Positions 24,373 through 33,152 of a stretch of 39,840 nt of DNA are shown here, piece after piece; positions within the stretch are counted from its first letter, which is position 1, and every line of letters begins with the position of its first letter. Both the position numbers and the translations under genes were made by a program. Source of the DNA: Acidimicrobiia bacterium (GTDB taxonomy: Bacteria; Actinomycetota; Acidimicrobiia; Acidimicrobiales; Bin134); NCBI GenBank assembly GCA_009842675.1, contig VYEX01000069.1:1-39840 (forward strand), in the 5' to 3' direction. A model generated the notes under the pieces. It ran no database searches. It saw nothing but the letters and a program-made list of their open reading frames with translations, and was not told the DNA's origin.

Positions 24373-25364
24373 GCCGTCGCTCCCCTGTCTTGGCGACCGA
24401 CTACGAGCCGCTCCACCCCGGTCACCACCAGGAACACGAAGATCCCCAACACTGCGGCCCCCAACACGCTGGCAAACAGTCGGTCGGGGCCGGTGGTGTA
24501 GTTGAACGCCTCGCGCAATATCCGCCGGCCAAGCCCGCCCTCGACCCCCGAGGAGATCTCACCCACAATGGCGCCCACGATGCTGGCTGTGGCCGCGATC
24601 TTGAGCGCGGCGAACAAGTACGGCAGCGATGCGGGAAGGCGCAGGCGCCACAGCGTCTGCACCCAATTGGCGGCATACGAGTCCATCAGCTCCTGGTTCT
24701 CCGGTCGGGGCGACTGCAACCCTCGCAGTCCGTTGACCGCCACCGGGAAAAACGTGAGATAGGTGGCGATGATGGAGACCGACATCCAGTCCTGCCACTC
24801 CCACGGGAAGACGTCGAAGTTCTTGCGACCCCAGATCACGATGATGGGGGCGATAGCGATGAGAGGAATGGTCTGGCTGGCGATCACGTATGGGAGAAGG
24901 CCCTGTTCAATCCGGCGCCACTGCGCCAACGCCAGTGCGATGGCCATGCCGATCACCAAGCCCACCATGAAGCCGGCAAAGGCCTCCCGCAGGGTGAAGA
25001 GGGCCTCGTCAAACAGGATCTTTACGTATATCTGGTTTTGGCCACCGGGGGTCTCCAAGAACTGGCCGAATATTTCGCCCACCGGGGGCATGTTCAGATC
25101 ATCGGTGCGAGGCAAAACCGACCCCACCACCGCCCAATCGTGCTGGCGGTCGTCTATGGCCTGGCCGAACGCCTTGTAGCCGGTGTACAACCCGGCGAGC
25201 AGACCCAGAAACACCACAAACGTCACCGTCTGGCGAACGATTCGCACCACGGCGTCGCGGCGCAGTTCTTGGGCCGCTTGCTGCTTGATCCGGTGCTCTC
25301 GAACGAGGGGATCGTCCGTCTCGGCCCCAATGCCCATATCGGCCCCAGCGTGGGTGTTCGGCAT
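24369..25364 (-). CDS. ABC transporter permease with long N-terminal extension
   Basis: 331 residues. About 45 hydrophilic residues (GADMGIGAETDDPLVREHRI) precede the first membrane helix, which is longer than in the partner permease. The inner part has the coupling motif MDSYAANWVQTLWRLRLPAS then LPYLFAALKIAATASIVGAI. Together with the 259-residue permease it should form the channel of the importer. It starts 12 bases after the LLM oxidoreductase gene. Confidence 0.92.
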   Translation of the reverse strand: MPNTHAGADMGIGAETDDPLVREHRIKQQAAQELRRDAVVRIVRQTVTFVVFLGLLAGLYTGYKAFGQAIDDRQHDWAVVGSVLPRTDDLNMPPVGEIFGQFLETPGGQNQIYVKILFDEALFTLREAFAGFMVGLVIGMAIALALAQWRRIEQGLLPYVIASQTIPLIAIAPIIVIWGRKNFDVFPWEWQDWMSVSIIATYLTFFPVAVNGLRGLQSPRPENQELMDSYAANWVQTLWRLRLPASLPYLFAALKIAATASIVGAIVGEISSGVEGGLGRRILREAFNYTTGPDRLFASVLGAAVLGIFVFLVVTGVERLVVGRQDRGATA

Positions 25365-25376
25365 TCTGCTGCGTCC

Positions 25377-26378
25377 CTAACCGTTCATCGCCGGGATGAT
25401 CCGCTGGCCGTACGCGTTGAGGGTCTCGTCCTTCTGGTCGTGCATGAGGTAAATGGCGAATTGGTCCACGCCGAGGGACTCCAGCTCCCGCAATCGAGCC
25501 AAGTGGGCGTCCTCGTCGCCCAGCAGGCAGAAGCGGTCGATGATCTCGTCGGGCACGAAGTCGGTGTGCTCGTGGCCCGCCTTGCCGTGTCCGCTGTAGT
25601 CGTATCCTTCTCGGCCGGCGATGTAGTCGGTGAGCGCTTGCGGCACGCCTGCGCCTTGGTCCCCGTATCGGCCCACTAGGTCGGCTACGTGGTTGCCCAC
25701 CATGCCTCCGAACCATCGGCACTGCTCTCGCTGGTGCTCGATGTTGTCGCCCACATAGGCGGGCGCGGCCACGCAGATGTACAGGCTGTCGGGATCGCGT
25801 CCCGCCTCCTCTGCGGAACGGCGGACCGCCGAGATGGTCCATTCGGCGATGGCCGGGTCGGCCAGCTGGAGGATGAAGCCGTCCGACTCGCTGCCGCACA
25901 GGTGCAGCGCCTTGGGCCCGTAGGCCGCCATCAGCACTTTGAGCTCGGATTCGTTGGCCCAGGGAAAGTGCTGCTGGGTGTCGTTGTAGAGGGTCTTTCG
26001 GCCCTCAGCCAGGTCTTTGATCACCCGCATGGACTCGCTCAAGGTGGCCAGGCTGCGGGGCTTGTGGCCGATCACCCGCATAGCGGAGTCGCCCCGGCCG
26101 ATGCCGCACACGGTGCGGTTGCCGAACATGTCGTTCAGCGTGGCGAATAGCGAGGCGGTGACCGTCCAGTCGCGGGTTCCCGGGTTGGTGACCATGGGCC
26201 CGACGATCATGCGGTTGGTGGCAGACAGCATCTGGCTGTAGATCACATAGGGCTCTTGCCACAGCACGTGGCTGTCGAAAGTCCAGCCGTAGTTGAAGCC
26301 GAGCGTCTCGGCTCGTTTGGCCAGCTCGACCACCCGCCAAGCCGGTGGATCAGTTTGCAAGACAACACCGAAATCCAC
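25377..26378 (-). CDS. TIGR03842-like F420-dependent LLM oxidoreductase
   Basis: 333 residues. LLM TIM barrel beginning MDFGVVLQTDPPAWRVVELA, with LGFNYGWTFDSHVLWQEPYV, MIVGPMVTNPGTRDWTVTAS and TVCGIGRGDSAMRVIG; this pattern fits the TIGR03842 (CPS_4043) subfamily. It lies inside the pyrimidine-catabolic operon between the semialdehyde dehydrogenase and the permease. RutA, which opens uracil in the Rut pathway, is another member of the LLM superfamily, so a role on a pyrimidine ring is plausible, but it is not RutA-like enough to call. The redox step is inference. Confidence 0.86.
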   Translation of the reverse strand: MDFGVVLQTDPPAWRVVELAKRAETLGFNYGWTFDSHVLWQEPYVIYSQMLSATNRMIVGPMVTNPGTRDWTVTASLFATLNDMFGNRTVCGIGRGDSAMRVIGHKPRSLATLSESMRVIKDLAEGRKTLYNDTQQHFPWANESELKVLMAAYGPKALHLCGSESDGFILQLADPAIAEWTISAVRRSAEEAGRDPDSLYICVAAPAYVGDNIEHQREQCRWFGGMVGNHVADLVGRYGDQGAGVPQALTDYIAGREGYDYSGHGKAGHEHTDFVPDEIIDRFCLLGDEDAHLARLRELESLGVDQFAIYLMHDQKDETLNAYGQRIIPAMNG

Positions 26379-26423
26379 GACTACCCCCTCTTCCGAATGA
26401 GCGGCTGCGTCCGCCGCTCGTTG

Positions 26424-27911
26424 TCAGTCATTGGTCGGAAAGCCCAGGTCAACCGAGCTGGTGGCGGGATCGGGCCACCGAGCGGTCATGACCTTGGGCC
26501 TGGTGTAGAAGCGGATCCCCTCGGGGCCATACATCGTGGTGTCGCCGAACAGGGAGTCCTTCCAGCCGCCGAAGGAGTGGTAGCCCACCGGCACCGGGAT
26601 GGGGACGTTGATGCCCACCATGCCCGCGTCGGCATCCTCCTGGAATTGGCGGGCCGCCCCGCCGTCCCGGGTGAAGATGGCGGCGCCGTTGCCCCACGGG
26701 TTGTCGGCGATGAGCTGAACAGCCTCGCCATAGGTGTCGCATCGCACGACGCTGAGCACCGGGCCGAAGATCTCGTCGCGATAGGCGTCCATGCCGGCGG
26801 TCACGTTGTCGAGCAGCGACACGCCGAGGAAGAAGCCGTCGCTTTCGAACCGGGTGTCACGCCCGTCGACCACCACGGTCGCCCCTTGCTCGGCCGCGGA
26901 GCCGATGTAGCCGGCCACTCGGTCGCGGTGCTCGCGGGTGATCAGCGGCCCCATGTCCGATGCCGAATCGGTGCCGTCGCCGATGACCAGCTTTTCCATG
27001 CGGACTTTGATCGCATCCACCAGTGAATCGGCCACATCGCCCACCGCAGCCACCACCGAGATCGCCATGCAGCGCTCCCCGGCTGAGCCATAAGCCGCCG
27101 ATACCGCCGAGTCGGCCGCCAGCTCGACATCGGCATCAGGCAACACCACCATGTGGTTCTTGGCCCCGCCCAACGCCTGCACCCGCTTCCCGTGCGAAGT
27201 ACCGGTGGTGTACACATAGCGGGCGATCGGCGTGGACCCCACAAAGCTGACCGCCTTCACCGCGGGGTGTTCGAGAAGCCGGTCGACCGCCTCTTTGTCG
27301 CCGTTCACCAGGTTCAACACGCCAGGCGGGAAGCCCGCTTCCTGGAACAACTCGGCGATGAACATCGGTGCCGACGGATCGCGTTCCGACGGCTTGAGCA
27401 CGAAGGTGTTCCCACAGGCGATGGCGTTGGGCGCCATCCACATCGGAACCATGGCCGGGAAGTTGAACGGCGTAATGCCGGCCACCACCCCAAGCGGGCG
27501 ACGCACGGTGTAGACGTCGATGCCGGTGGACGCCATCTCGTTGTGGCTTCCCTTGAGATGCTCGGCCAATCCGCAGGCGAATTCGATGTTGTCGATGGCC
27601 CGAGCCACCTCCCCCATGGCATCGGCGTGCACCTTCCCGTGCTCGGCAGTAAGGCGCTTGGCGATCTCCTCGGCGTTGTCCACCACCAAGTTCCGGAAGG
27701 CGAACATTAGGGAGGTTCTTCGGGCAACCGAGACATTGCCCCACTCTTCGAACGCGGCCAGGGCCGAAGCCACCGCGGTGTCCACTTCCGCGGATGACGC
27801 CAGCGAGAGCTGGCCAGTCTGCTCTCCGGTGGCCGGATTGAAGACCGGCGATGTTCGGCCTGACCCGCCAGCAACGTGCTGGCCGTCGATTAAATGATGG
27901 ATTTGCTGCAT
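26424..27911 (-). CDS. mmsA: Malonate/methylmalonate-semialdehyde dehydrogenase (CoA-acylating)
   Basis: 495 residues. Aldehyde dehydrogenase fold of the MmsA/IolA type: HLIDGQHV start, GVVAGITPFNFPAMVPMWM, LKPSERDPSAP, SFVGSTPIARYVYTTG, the GGAKNHMVVLPDAD segment diagnostic of the CoA-acylating group, and the catalytic Cys in GSAGERCMAISVV. It converts malonate semialdehyde (from beta-alanine) or methylmalonate semialdehyde (from valine or beta-aminoisobutyrate) to acetyl- or propionyl-CoA. In this operon it would finish beta-alanine breakdown. Confidence 0.93.
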   Translation of the reverse strand: MQQIHHLIDGQHVAGGSGRTSPVFNPATGEQTGQLSLASSAEVDTAVASALAAFEEWGNVSVARRTSLMFAFRNLVVDNAEEIAKRLTAEHGKVHADAMGEVARAIDNIEFACGLAEHLKGSHNEMASTGIDVYTVRRPLGVVAGITPFNFPAMVPMWMAPNAIACGNTFVLKPSERDPSAPMFIAELFQEAGFPPGVLNLVNGDKEAVDRLLEHPAVKAVSFVGSTPIARYVYTTGTSHGKRVQALGGAKNHMVVLPDADVELAADSAVSAAYGSAGERCMAISVVAAVGDVADSLVDAIKVRMEKLVIGDGTDSASDMGPLITREHRDRVAGYIGSAAEQGATVVVDGRDTRFESDGFFLGVSLLDNVTAGMDAYRDEIFGPVLSVVRCDTYGEAVQLIADNPWGNGAAIFTRDGGAARQFQEDADAGMVGINVPIPVPVGYHSFGGWKDSLFGDTTMYGPEGIRFYTRPKVMTARWPDPATSSVDLGFPTND

Positions 27912-27933
27912 TCCCCCTCCGTCAATCCAAGTT

Positions 27934-29343
27934 CTAAATCAAATAGGAGCTGAGACTGCGGCGCTGGTATTGGCCGTGGCCCATGGAGCCCAAGTACTGG
28001 TTGTCGTCGATGATGACCCGGCCCCTTGACAGCACGGTGTCCACATGGCCACCGACTTGGATTCCCTCATAGGCCGAGTGGTCGATGTTCATGTGGTGGT
28101 TGTCCACGCTGATGGTCCAGGTTGCCTGGGGGTCGTAGATCACGACATCGGCGTCAGATCCGGGCTGGATGATTCCCTTGCGGGGGTAGAGGCCCATCAT
28201 GCGGGCCGGGGTCGTGGAGCACAGCTCCACCCACCGGGGCAGAGTGATCTCCCCAGTGACAACGCCCTGGTAGATCAGGTCCATTCGGTGCTCGACCGTT
28301 CCGATGCCGTTGGGTATGGCCCGGAAGTCGCCCACGCCCAACTCCTTCTGCTCCTTCATACAGAACGGGCAGTGGTCGGTGGACACCACGGCGAGGTCGT
28401 TGGTGCGCAGCCCCTTCCACAGCTCATCTTGATGGTGGTCGTGGTGAGAGCGAATCGGCGTCGAGCACACGTAGGCCGCTCCGTCCCAGCCCTGGTCAAG
28501 GTGCTCTTCAAGACTGAAGTACAGATACTGGGGGCAGGTCTCGGCAAACACATTGGCACCGTTGTTGCGGGCAATGGCCACCTGCTCCAGCGCCTGCTTG
28601 GCCGAGAGATGCACGATATAGAGGGGGGCGGCGCCCACCTTGGCCAGCTGAATGGCCCGATGGGTGGCCTCCGACTCGAATTCGGCCCGTCGCACGTACC
28701 CGTGGTTCACCGGGTCGGTCTCGCCCCGCTCAAACGCCTGTTCGGCCAGCACATCGATGGCGATTCCGTTCTCGGCGTGCATCATCATGAGTCCGCCGTT
28801 GCCGGCGCACTGCTGCATGGCCCGCAGGATCTGGCCGTCGTCGCTGTAGAAGACTCCGGGATAGGCCATGAACAACTTGAAGCTGGTCACTCCCTCGTTC
28901 ACCAGCAAGTCCATCTCCTTGAGGGCGGCGTCGGTCACGTCGCCGATGATCATGTGGAAGCCGTAGTCGATTGCGCACCGACCCTCGGCCTGCTCCATGC
29001 GGGCGTCGAAGCACTCACGCACGTCGAGTCCGTAGCTCTGGGTGGCGAAGTCCACGATGGTGGTGGTGCCGCCCCAGGCGGCGGCCCGGGTGCCGGTCTC
29101 GAAGTCGTCGGACGCGATGGTGCCGCCGAAGGGCAGCTCCATGTGGGTGTGCACATCCACCCCGCCGGGCACCACCAGCTTGCCGGTGGCGTCGATCACC
29201 CGGTCTGCCCCATTCTCCGCCGACAGGGCTAGCTCGGATCCCGGTTGCAGCACGGCGACGATGGTCTCGCCGTCGATCAGGACCTCGGCCGGATCAGCCC
29301 CCGTGGAGCTCACCACCGTGCCGTTCTTGATGAGCGTTGTCAT
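27934..29343 (-). CDS. hydA: Dihydropyrimidinase (D-hydantoinase family)
   Basis: 469 residues. Metal-dependent amidohydrolase that opens dihydrouracil or dihydrothymine (or hydantoins) to N-carbamoyl-beta-amino acids. Zinc ligands are visible: VDVHTHMELPFGG, the carboxylated Lys in VTSFKLFMAYPGVF, MMMHAENG, IVHLSAKQAL, and the Asp in AVVSTDHCPFCMKEQ. Length is normal for the family. It lies 44 bases after the aminotransferase gene and 22 before the dehydrogenase gene. The context with a beta-ureidopropionase favours the pyrimidine reaction over hydantoin. Confidence 0.93.
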   Translation of the reverse strand: MTTLIKNGTVVSSTGADPAEVLIDGETIVAVLQPGSELALSAENGADRVIDATGKLVVPGGVDVHTHMELPFGGTIASDDFETGTRAAAWGGTTTIVDFATQSYGLDVRECFDARMEQAEGRCAIDYGFHMIIGDVTDAALKEMDLLVNEGVTSFKLFMAYPGVFYSDDGQILRAMQQCAGNGGLMMMHAENGIAIDVLAEQAFERGETDPVNHGYVRRAEFESEATHRAIQLAKVGAAPLYIVHLSAKQALEQVAIARNNGANVFAETCPQYLYFSLEEHLDQGWDGAAYVCSTPIRSHHDHHQDELWKGLRTNDLAVVSTDHCPFCMKEQKELGVGDFRAIPNGIGTVEHRMDLIYQGVVTGEITLPRWVELCSTTPARMMGLYPRKGIIQPGSDADVVIYDPQATWTISVDNHHMNIDHSAYEGIQVGGHVDTVLSRGRVIIDDNQYLGSMGHGQYQRRSLSSYLI

Positions 29344-29387
29344 GGCATCTGCCCCCCTATCTCTCCTCGATGAAAGTTGTCATGGCG

Positions 29388-30686
29388 TCATACCTGCCTG
29401 TCGATTTCCTCAATCGTCTCCAAGATGGCGGTCACGCCCTCGTCGATCTCCTCCTCGGTCACGTCCAGCATCGGCGTGATCCGCAGGGCATTTCCGTACA
29501 GCCCGCCTTTGCCCACCAGGAGGCCCCGCCGCTTGCAGCCCTCCAATAGCTCGCCGGCCCGGTTGGCGTCGGGCTGAATCGATCCCGGTTCCACGATCTC
29601 GATGGCCTGCATTAGCCCCTTGCCCCGCTGCTCGATGATCCACGGCGTTTGCTCGGCCACCGGACGAAGGCCGTCGGCCAACCGCTTGCCCATGCGCAAG
29701 GCGTTGCCCTGGAGGTCGTTGTCCCGAACGTAATTCAAGGTGGCCAACCCCGCCGCGGTAGACAGCGGATTGCCGCCGAAAGTGGAGAAGCTCAGGGCTG
29801 AGATCGTGTCCATGATCTCGGCTCGGGCCACGATGCCGGCCAGCGTGATCCCGTTGCCCACGCCCTTGGCGAAGGTGAGCATGTCGGGGACGATGTCGTG
29901 GGCCTGGTAACCCCAGAAGTGCTCACCGGTGCGCCCCCAGCCGGTTTGCACCTCATCGGTCACGAACAGGATGCCCCGATTGGCCAGCACCTTGTGCATC
30001 GACCCGAAAAAGCCGTCAGGAGGCGTGGCGAACCCGCCGACCCCCTGGATGGGCTCGGCGATGAGGCAGGCCGCCTCCCCGGTGGTCATCATGTCGAGAA
30101 CCTGGCGGAGATCATCGGTGCAGGCCTCGGTGAACTCGTCGTCGCCCAGATGCCGGAACGGACTGCGCAGCTGATACGCCCCGTGGACGAAGTGCACCGA
30201 CAGGCCCGACAGCGCGGTCGACGACCACGACGAGTGAGAGGTGATGGCCTGCGCGGTGAACGAGCGGCCGTGGTAGCTGTTGCGCATAGCCAGCACTTCG
30301 TTCGACTTGCGGTAGCTGGTGGCCAGCAGCATGGCGGTGTCATTGGCCTCGGTCCCCGAGGTGGTGAAGAACACTCGGGCATCAGGGATGCCGCTGATGG
30401 CCGCGATCTCCTCGGCTAGTTCGATCATCGGCTCACAGAGGTACAGCGTGGAGGTGTGCAGCACCTTGGACGCCTGCTCCTGTATGGCCGCGGTGACCGC
30501 AGGGTTGTTGTGCCCCACCATCGTGGTGAGCACGCCGCCGAAGAAATCGAGGTACCGATTGCCCTCCACGTCCCACACATAGCTCCCTTGGCCGTGCTCG
30601 ATGCTGATGGGCTCGGCGTAGAGCGGCTTGACGTAGGAGGGCAGAATCGCCTGATAGCGCTGATGCAGGTCGGCGTTGGTGGACAC
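29388..30686 (-). CDS. Class III omega-aminotransferase (beta-alanine type)
   Basis: 432 residues from a GTG at 30686. PLP enzyme of the AGXT2/class III group: YVWDVEGNRYLDFFGGVLTT, VFFTTSGTEANDTAMLLATS, MRNSYHGRSFTAQAI, VTDEVQTGWGRTGEHFWG, and the PLP-binding Lys in LTFAKGVGNGI. In this operon it would transfer the amino group from beta-alanine (or beta-aminoisobutyrate) to pyruvate or 2-oxoglutarate, giving malonate semialdehyde for the dehydrogenase encoded two genes later. Confidence 0.91.
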   Translation of the reverse strand: MSTNADLHQRYQAILPSYVKPLYAEPISIEHGQGSYVWDVEGNRYLDFFGGVLTTMVGHNNPAVTAAIQEQASKVLHTSTLYLCEPMIELAEEIAAISGIPDARVFFTTSGTEANDTAMLLATSYRKSNEVLAMRNSYHGRSFTAQAITSHSSWSSTALSGLSVHFVHGAYQLRSPFRHLGDDEFTEACTDDLRQVLDMMTTGEAACLIAEPIQGVGGFATPPDGFFGSMHKVLANRGILFVTDEVQTGWGRTGEHFWGYQAHDIVPDMLTFAKGVGNGITLAGIVARAEIMDTISALSFSTFGGNPLSTAAGLATLNYVRDNDLQGNALRMGKRLADGLRPVAEQTPWIIEQRGKGLMQAIEIVEPGSIQPDANRAGELLEGCKRRGLLVGKGGLYGNALRITPMLDVTEEEIDEGVTAILETIEEIDRQV

Positions 30687-30696
30687 GGGACTCGGC

Positions 30697-31539
30697 TTAT
30701 GCCTCAGTGAGGGGCCCGTACATGTCGGGACGGCGATCGCGGTAGAAGGCCCACAGGGAGCGGATCTCGTCGATCATGGCCAAATCCAAGTCGCGGATCA
30801 CCAGCTCCTGTTCCTGGTCTGATGCCGGATCTTCCACGAACTGGCCCCGCGGGTTGGCGAAATACGACGTGCCGTAGAAGTCGTTGTCGCCCAGCGGCTC
30901 GATGCCCACCCGATTGATCGCCCCGACGAAGTACATGTTGGCCGCCGCCGACGCCGTCTGCTCAAGCTTCCACAGATAGGCCGACAGACCCCGGCTGGTG
31001 GCCGACGGGTTGAACACCATTTGGGCGCCGTTGAGGCCTAAGGCCCGCCATCCCTCGGGGAAGTGGCGGTCGTAGCAGATGTAGACGCCGACCCGTCCCA
31101 CCGCGGTCTCGAATACCGGATAGCCGAGGTTGCCGGGCCGGAAGTAGAACTTCTCCCAGAAGCCCTTTACTTGAGGGATGTGGGTCTTGCGGTACTTGCC
31201 CAAGTAGGACCCGTCGGCATCGATGACCGCCGCGGTGTTGTAGAGGAACCCGGGCTGCTCCTCCTCGTACATGGGCAGCACCAGCACCATGCCGTGCTTG
31301 GCGGCGATCTCCTGGAACCGCTTGGTGGTGGGTCCGTCGGGGATGGCCTCGGCGTAGCTGTAGTACTCGGTCTCCTGCACTTGGCAGAAGTAGGGGCCGT
31401 AGAAGAGCTCCTGGAAGCACATAACCTGGGTGCCAGCCGCGGCGGCCTCGGCCACGTATTTCTCGTGCTGCTCGATCATGGACTCCTTGTCACCGGTCCA
31501 CGCGGCTTGCACGATTGCGGCCCTGACGACACTGGACAT
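30697..31539 (-). CDS. Beta-ureidopropionase (nitrilase superfamily)
   Basis: 280 residues from the ATG at 31539, preceded by GGGAGGCG; the frame extends upstream without similarity. Carbon-nitrogen hydrolase with the full catalytic set Glu44 (CFQELFYGPYF), Lys118 (YRKTHIPQ) and Cys155 (GVYICYDRHFPEGWR). It should release ammonia and CO2 from N-carbamoyl-beta-alanine, the product of dihydropyrimidinase. It is the first gene of the operon and lies 10 bases before the aminotransferase. An N-carbamoyl-amino-acid hydrolase of other specificity is the main alternative. Confidence 0.9.
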   Translation of the reverse strand: MSSVVRAAIVQAAWTGDKESMIEQHEKYVAEAAAAGTQVMCFQELFYGPYFCQVQETEYYSYAEAIPDGPTTKRFQEIAAKHGMVLVLPMYEEEQPGFLYNTAAVIDADGSYLGKYRKTHIPQVKGFWEKFYFRPGNLGYPVFETAVGRVGVYICYDRHFPEGWRALGLNGAQMVFNPSATSRGLSAYLWKLEQTASAAANMYFVGAINRVGIEPLGDNDFYGTSYFANPRGQFVEDPASDQEQELVIRDLDLAMIDEIRSLWAFYRDRRPDMYGPLTEA

Positions 31540-31867
31540 GGGGCGCCTCCCAAGCTCATTCGTCCGGTGCAATAGGGGGTTAAATCCCAAATGCGCCGAC
31601 TTAAGGAATAAACCTCCGATTATTGCCGATGCCGACCCCCTTCCGCCAGAGGCTCTTTCTCAACCTGGGGGTTTAGTGGTCCGTCTGTGAATTGGTCAGG
31701 GCGTCCTGCTAGGCATCGACGCCCCTCGCGGCGTTGCTCCTCCTTGCCGTACGCTCCGGGTATGGCTGCGTCGGTGCGCCTTGCGAGGAACGCCGCTGCC
31801 GTCGCAATCCGCTCCAGCCAATTCACAGACGGACCACTTAGCTGGGGCTCTCGCCGGGGAAGCCCGT
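31540..31867. other. Intergenic region upstream of the pyrimidine operon
   Basis: 328 bases between the Rieske gene stop and the beta-ureidopropionase start. About half is the palindromic element at 31675-31838. The remaining AT-richer part (31580-31630, with TTAAATCCC and AATAAACC) is where I would expect the operon promoter, but I see no clear -35/-10 pair. Confidence 0.6.
31675..31838. mobile_element. Palindromic MITE-like element with 21-base perfect terminal inverted repeats
   Basis: The left arm 31675-31695 (begins AGTGGTCCGTCTGTG) is the exact reverse complement of the right arm 31818-31838. The 122 bases between them hold two further hairpins: GGGCGTC (31699-31705) with GACGCCC (31718-31724), and GCGGCGTT (31728-31735) with AACGCCGC (31789-31796), the latter extended by CCTC/GAGG. 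The outside bases are TTTAG on the left and CTTAG on the right if the first two bases of the arm are counted, a possible imperfect target duplication. No transposase is encoded. It could equally be an intergenic palindrome of the REP/BIME type. Confidence 0.55.
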
Positions 31868-33139
31868 TTAGTCCAGGGCCAGAACCCGATCGAGCTCAGT
31901 GTGCATATTGACGAGACGGCGGTCGAAGTCGCCCAGCAGCAGCTCTTGGATGCCGTTGGACGCCATCCCGGCCTGCACTCGGCCGATGCCGTCGAGGTCT
32001 TGGTTGACCACCTCGGCGATGACCGTTCCCTCGGGGAAGTGGATCATCTCGGGAGGCGGGCCTGAGCCTGCTCGGTCACCCAGCCGGTGGAACAGCCAGA
32101 AGTCGAAGTGCGAGTGCCCGGCGTGGTCGCCGGGGCGGGCTCGGAAGATAGTGAACAAGTCGCTGTGAACGTTCAGCACCACGTTGGGGAACACCAGATA
32201 GTGATAGTCGTCGAGGATCTGCTCGTCGGTGTAGTGGCTGAAGTCCACGTCCTCCGCGGCGGCCCGGTCCCGCACTAGGCCCACCGCCCAATCCCGGGCG
32301 GTCTGCCCGTCCAAGTCGGCCTCGGCCCCGGGCTGGAGTCCCAGCATGGAGCTGTAGTTGTCCACAAAGGCTTGGGCCACCTCGCTCTGGTCGGCATCCG
32401 GGAACCGAGGCGAGCCGATCCCGAGAGGGATCTTCATCATGGAGTGACCCCGGTCCCACAGCTCATAGGTGGTGTTGAGCGCATCCATGAACCCCCGCAG
32501 GCCGGGATGCAATCCCTCCAGGTGGTAGGCCTCGTTGAAGGCGTCCACCGTGGTCTTCCAGTTGCCGGCCAGCGGAATGGTCCAGCAGGCCGTCAACCTC
32601 CGCTCCCCCAGGTCGAAAGGGGCCAGCGTGGCCGGCATCGGGTGGAGGAACTCATCGAGTTCGGGGCCGTCGGGCGATGGGTTGATGAACACCATCTGAT
32701 GCCAGGTGCCCAGCCTCGCCGGCGCCAGCGACATGTCCTCGTTGGCCACCACGCCGAAGTGCTTGCGATACACGATCTCCTTCAGCGAGCCGTCCAGGCC
32801 GTAGCACCAGTCGTGGAATCCGCAGCGCAATTCGTCGGCGTTGCCTTTGCCCTGGCACAGCTGAAATCCCCGGTGAAGGCAGGCGTTGTGGAATGCCCGC
32901 AGCTCCCCGTCGTGGCCCCGCACCACCAGATAGCTCTGATTGCCCATGCGGTACTCGAACCAGTCACCAGGTTCGGCCACATCGCTGGTCAAACAAGCCA
33001 ACTGCCAGGTTGACGGCCACAGCCGTTGGCGCTCCAGCTCGGCGTACTCCTCCTCCAGGTAGCGGGCTTTGGGCAACCGGGCCGGTGCGCCGTCGCCATT
33101 GCCTCGGCGAATCTGGTAGCGGTCCAGGTCGATGCCCAT
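31868..33139 (-). CDS. Rieske aromatic-ring-hydroxylating oxygenase, alpha subunit
   Basis: 423 residues from the ATG at 33139 (MGIDLDRYQIRRGNG). The Rieske [2Fe-2S] site is complete: NACLHRGFQLC supplies Cys-x-His and LRCGFHDWCYGLDG supplies Cys-x-x-His. The mononuclear iron site is in the C-terminal domain (FNEAYHLEGLHPGLRG with two His). It would hydroxylate an aromatic or alicyclic ring, or demethylate, using electrons from a separate reductase. No beta subunit, ferredoxin or reductase gene is adjacent, so it probably is an alpha-only enzyme with partners elsewhere. Confidence 0.91.
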   Translation of the reverse strand: MGIDLDRYQIRRGNGDGAPARLPKARYLEEEYAELERQRLWPSTWQLACLTSDVAEPGDWFEYRMGNQSYLVVRGHDGELRAFHNACLHRGFQLCQGKGNADELRCGFHDWCYGLDGSLKEIVYRKHFGVVANEDMSLAPARLGTWHQMVFINPSPDGPELDEFLHPMPATLAPFDLGERRLTACWTIPLAGNWKTTVDAFNEAYHLEGLHPGLRGFMDALNTTYELWDRGHSMMKIPLGIGSPRFPDADQSEVAQAFVDNYSSMLGLQPGAEADLDGQTARDWAVGLVRDRAAAEDVDFSHYTDEQILDDYHYLVFPNVVLNVHSDLFTIFRARPGDHAGHSHFDFWLFHRLGDRAGSGPPPEMIHFPEGTVIAEVVNQDLDGIGRVQAGMASNGIQELLLGDFDRRLVNMHTELDRVLALD

Positions 33140-33152
33140 ATCGGAACGACGG

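Noticed and set aside
25377..26378. Calling the LLM gene rutA
   Set aside because: Other rut genes are missing and the sequence looks like the TIGR03842 group; only superfamily membership is shared.
31620..31911. Two small genes, one on each strand, both starting Met-Asn-Trp
   Set aside because: They are produced by the inverted-repeat arms of the palindromic element and have no other support.
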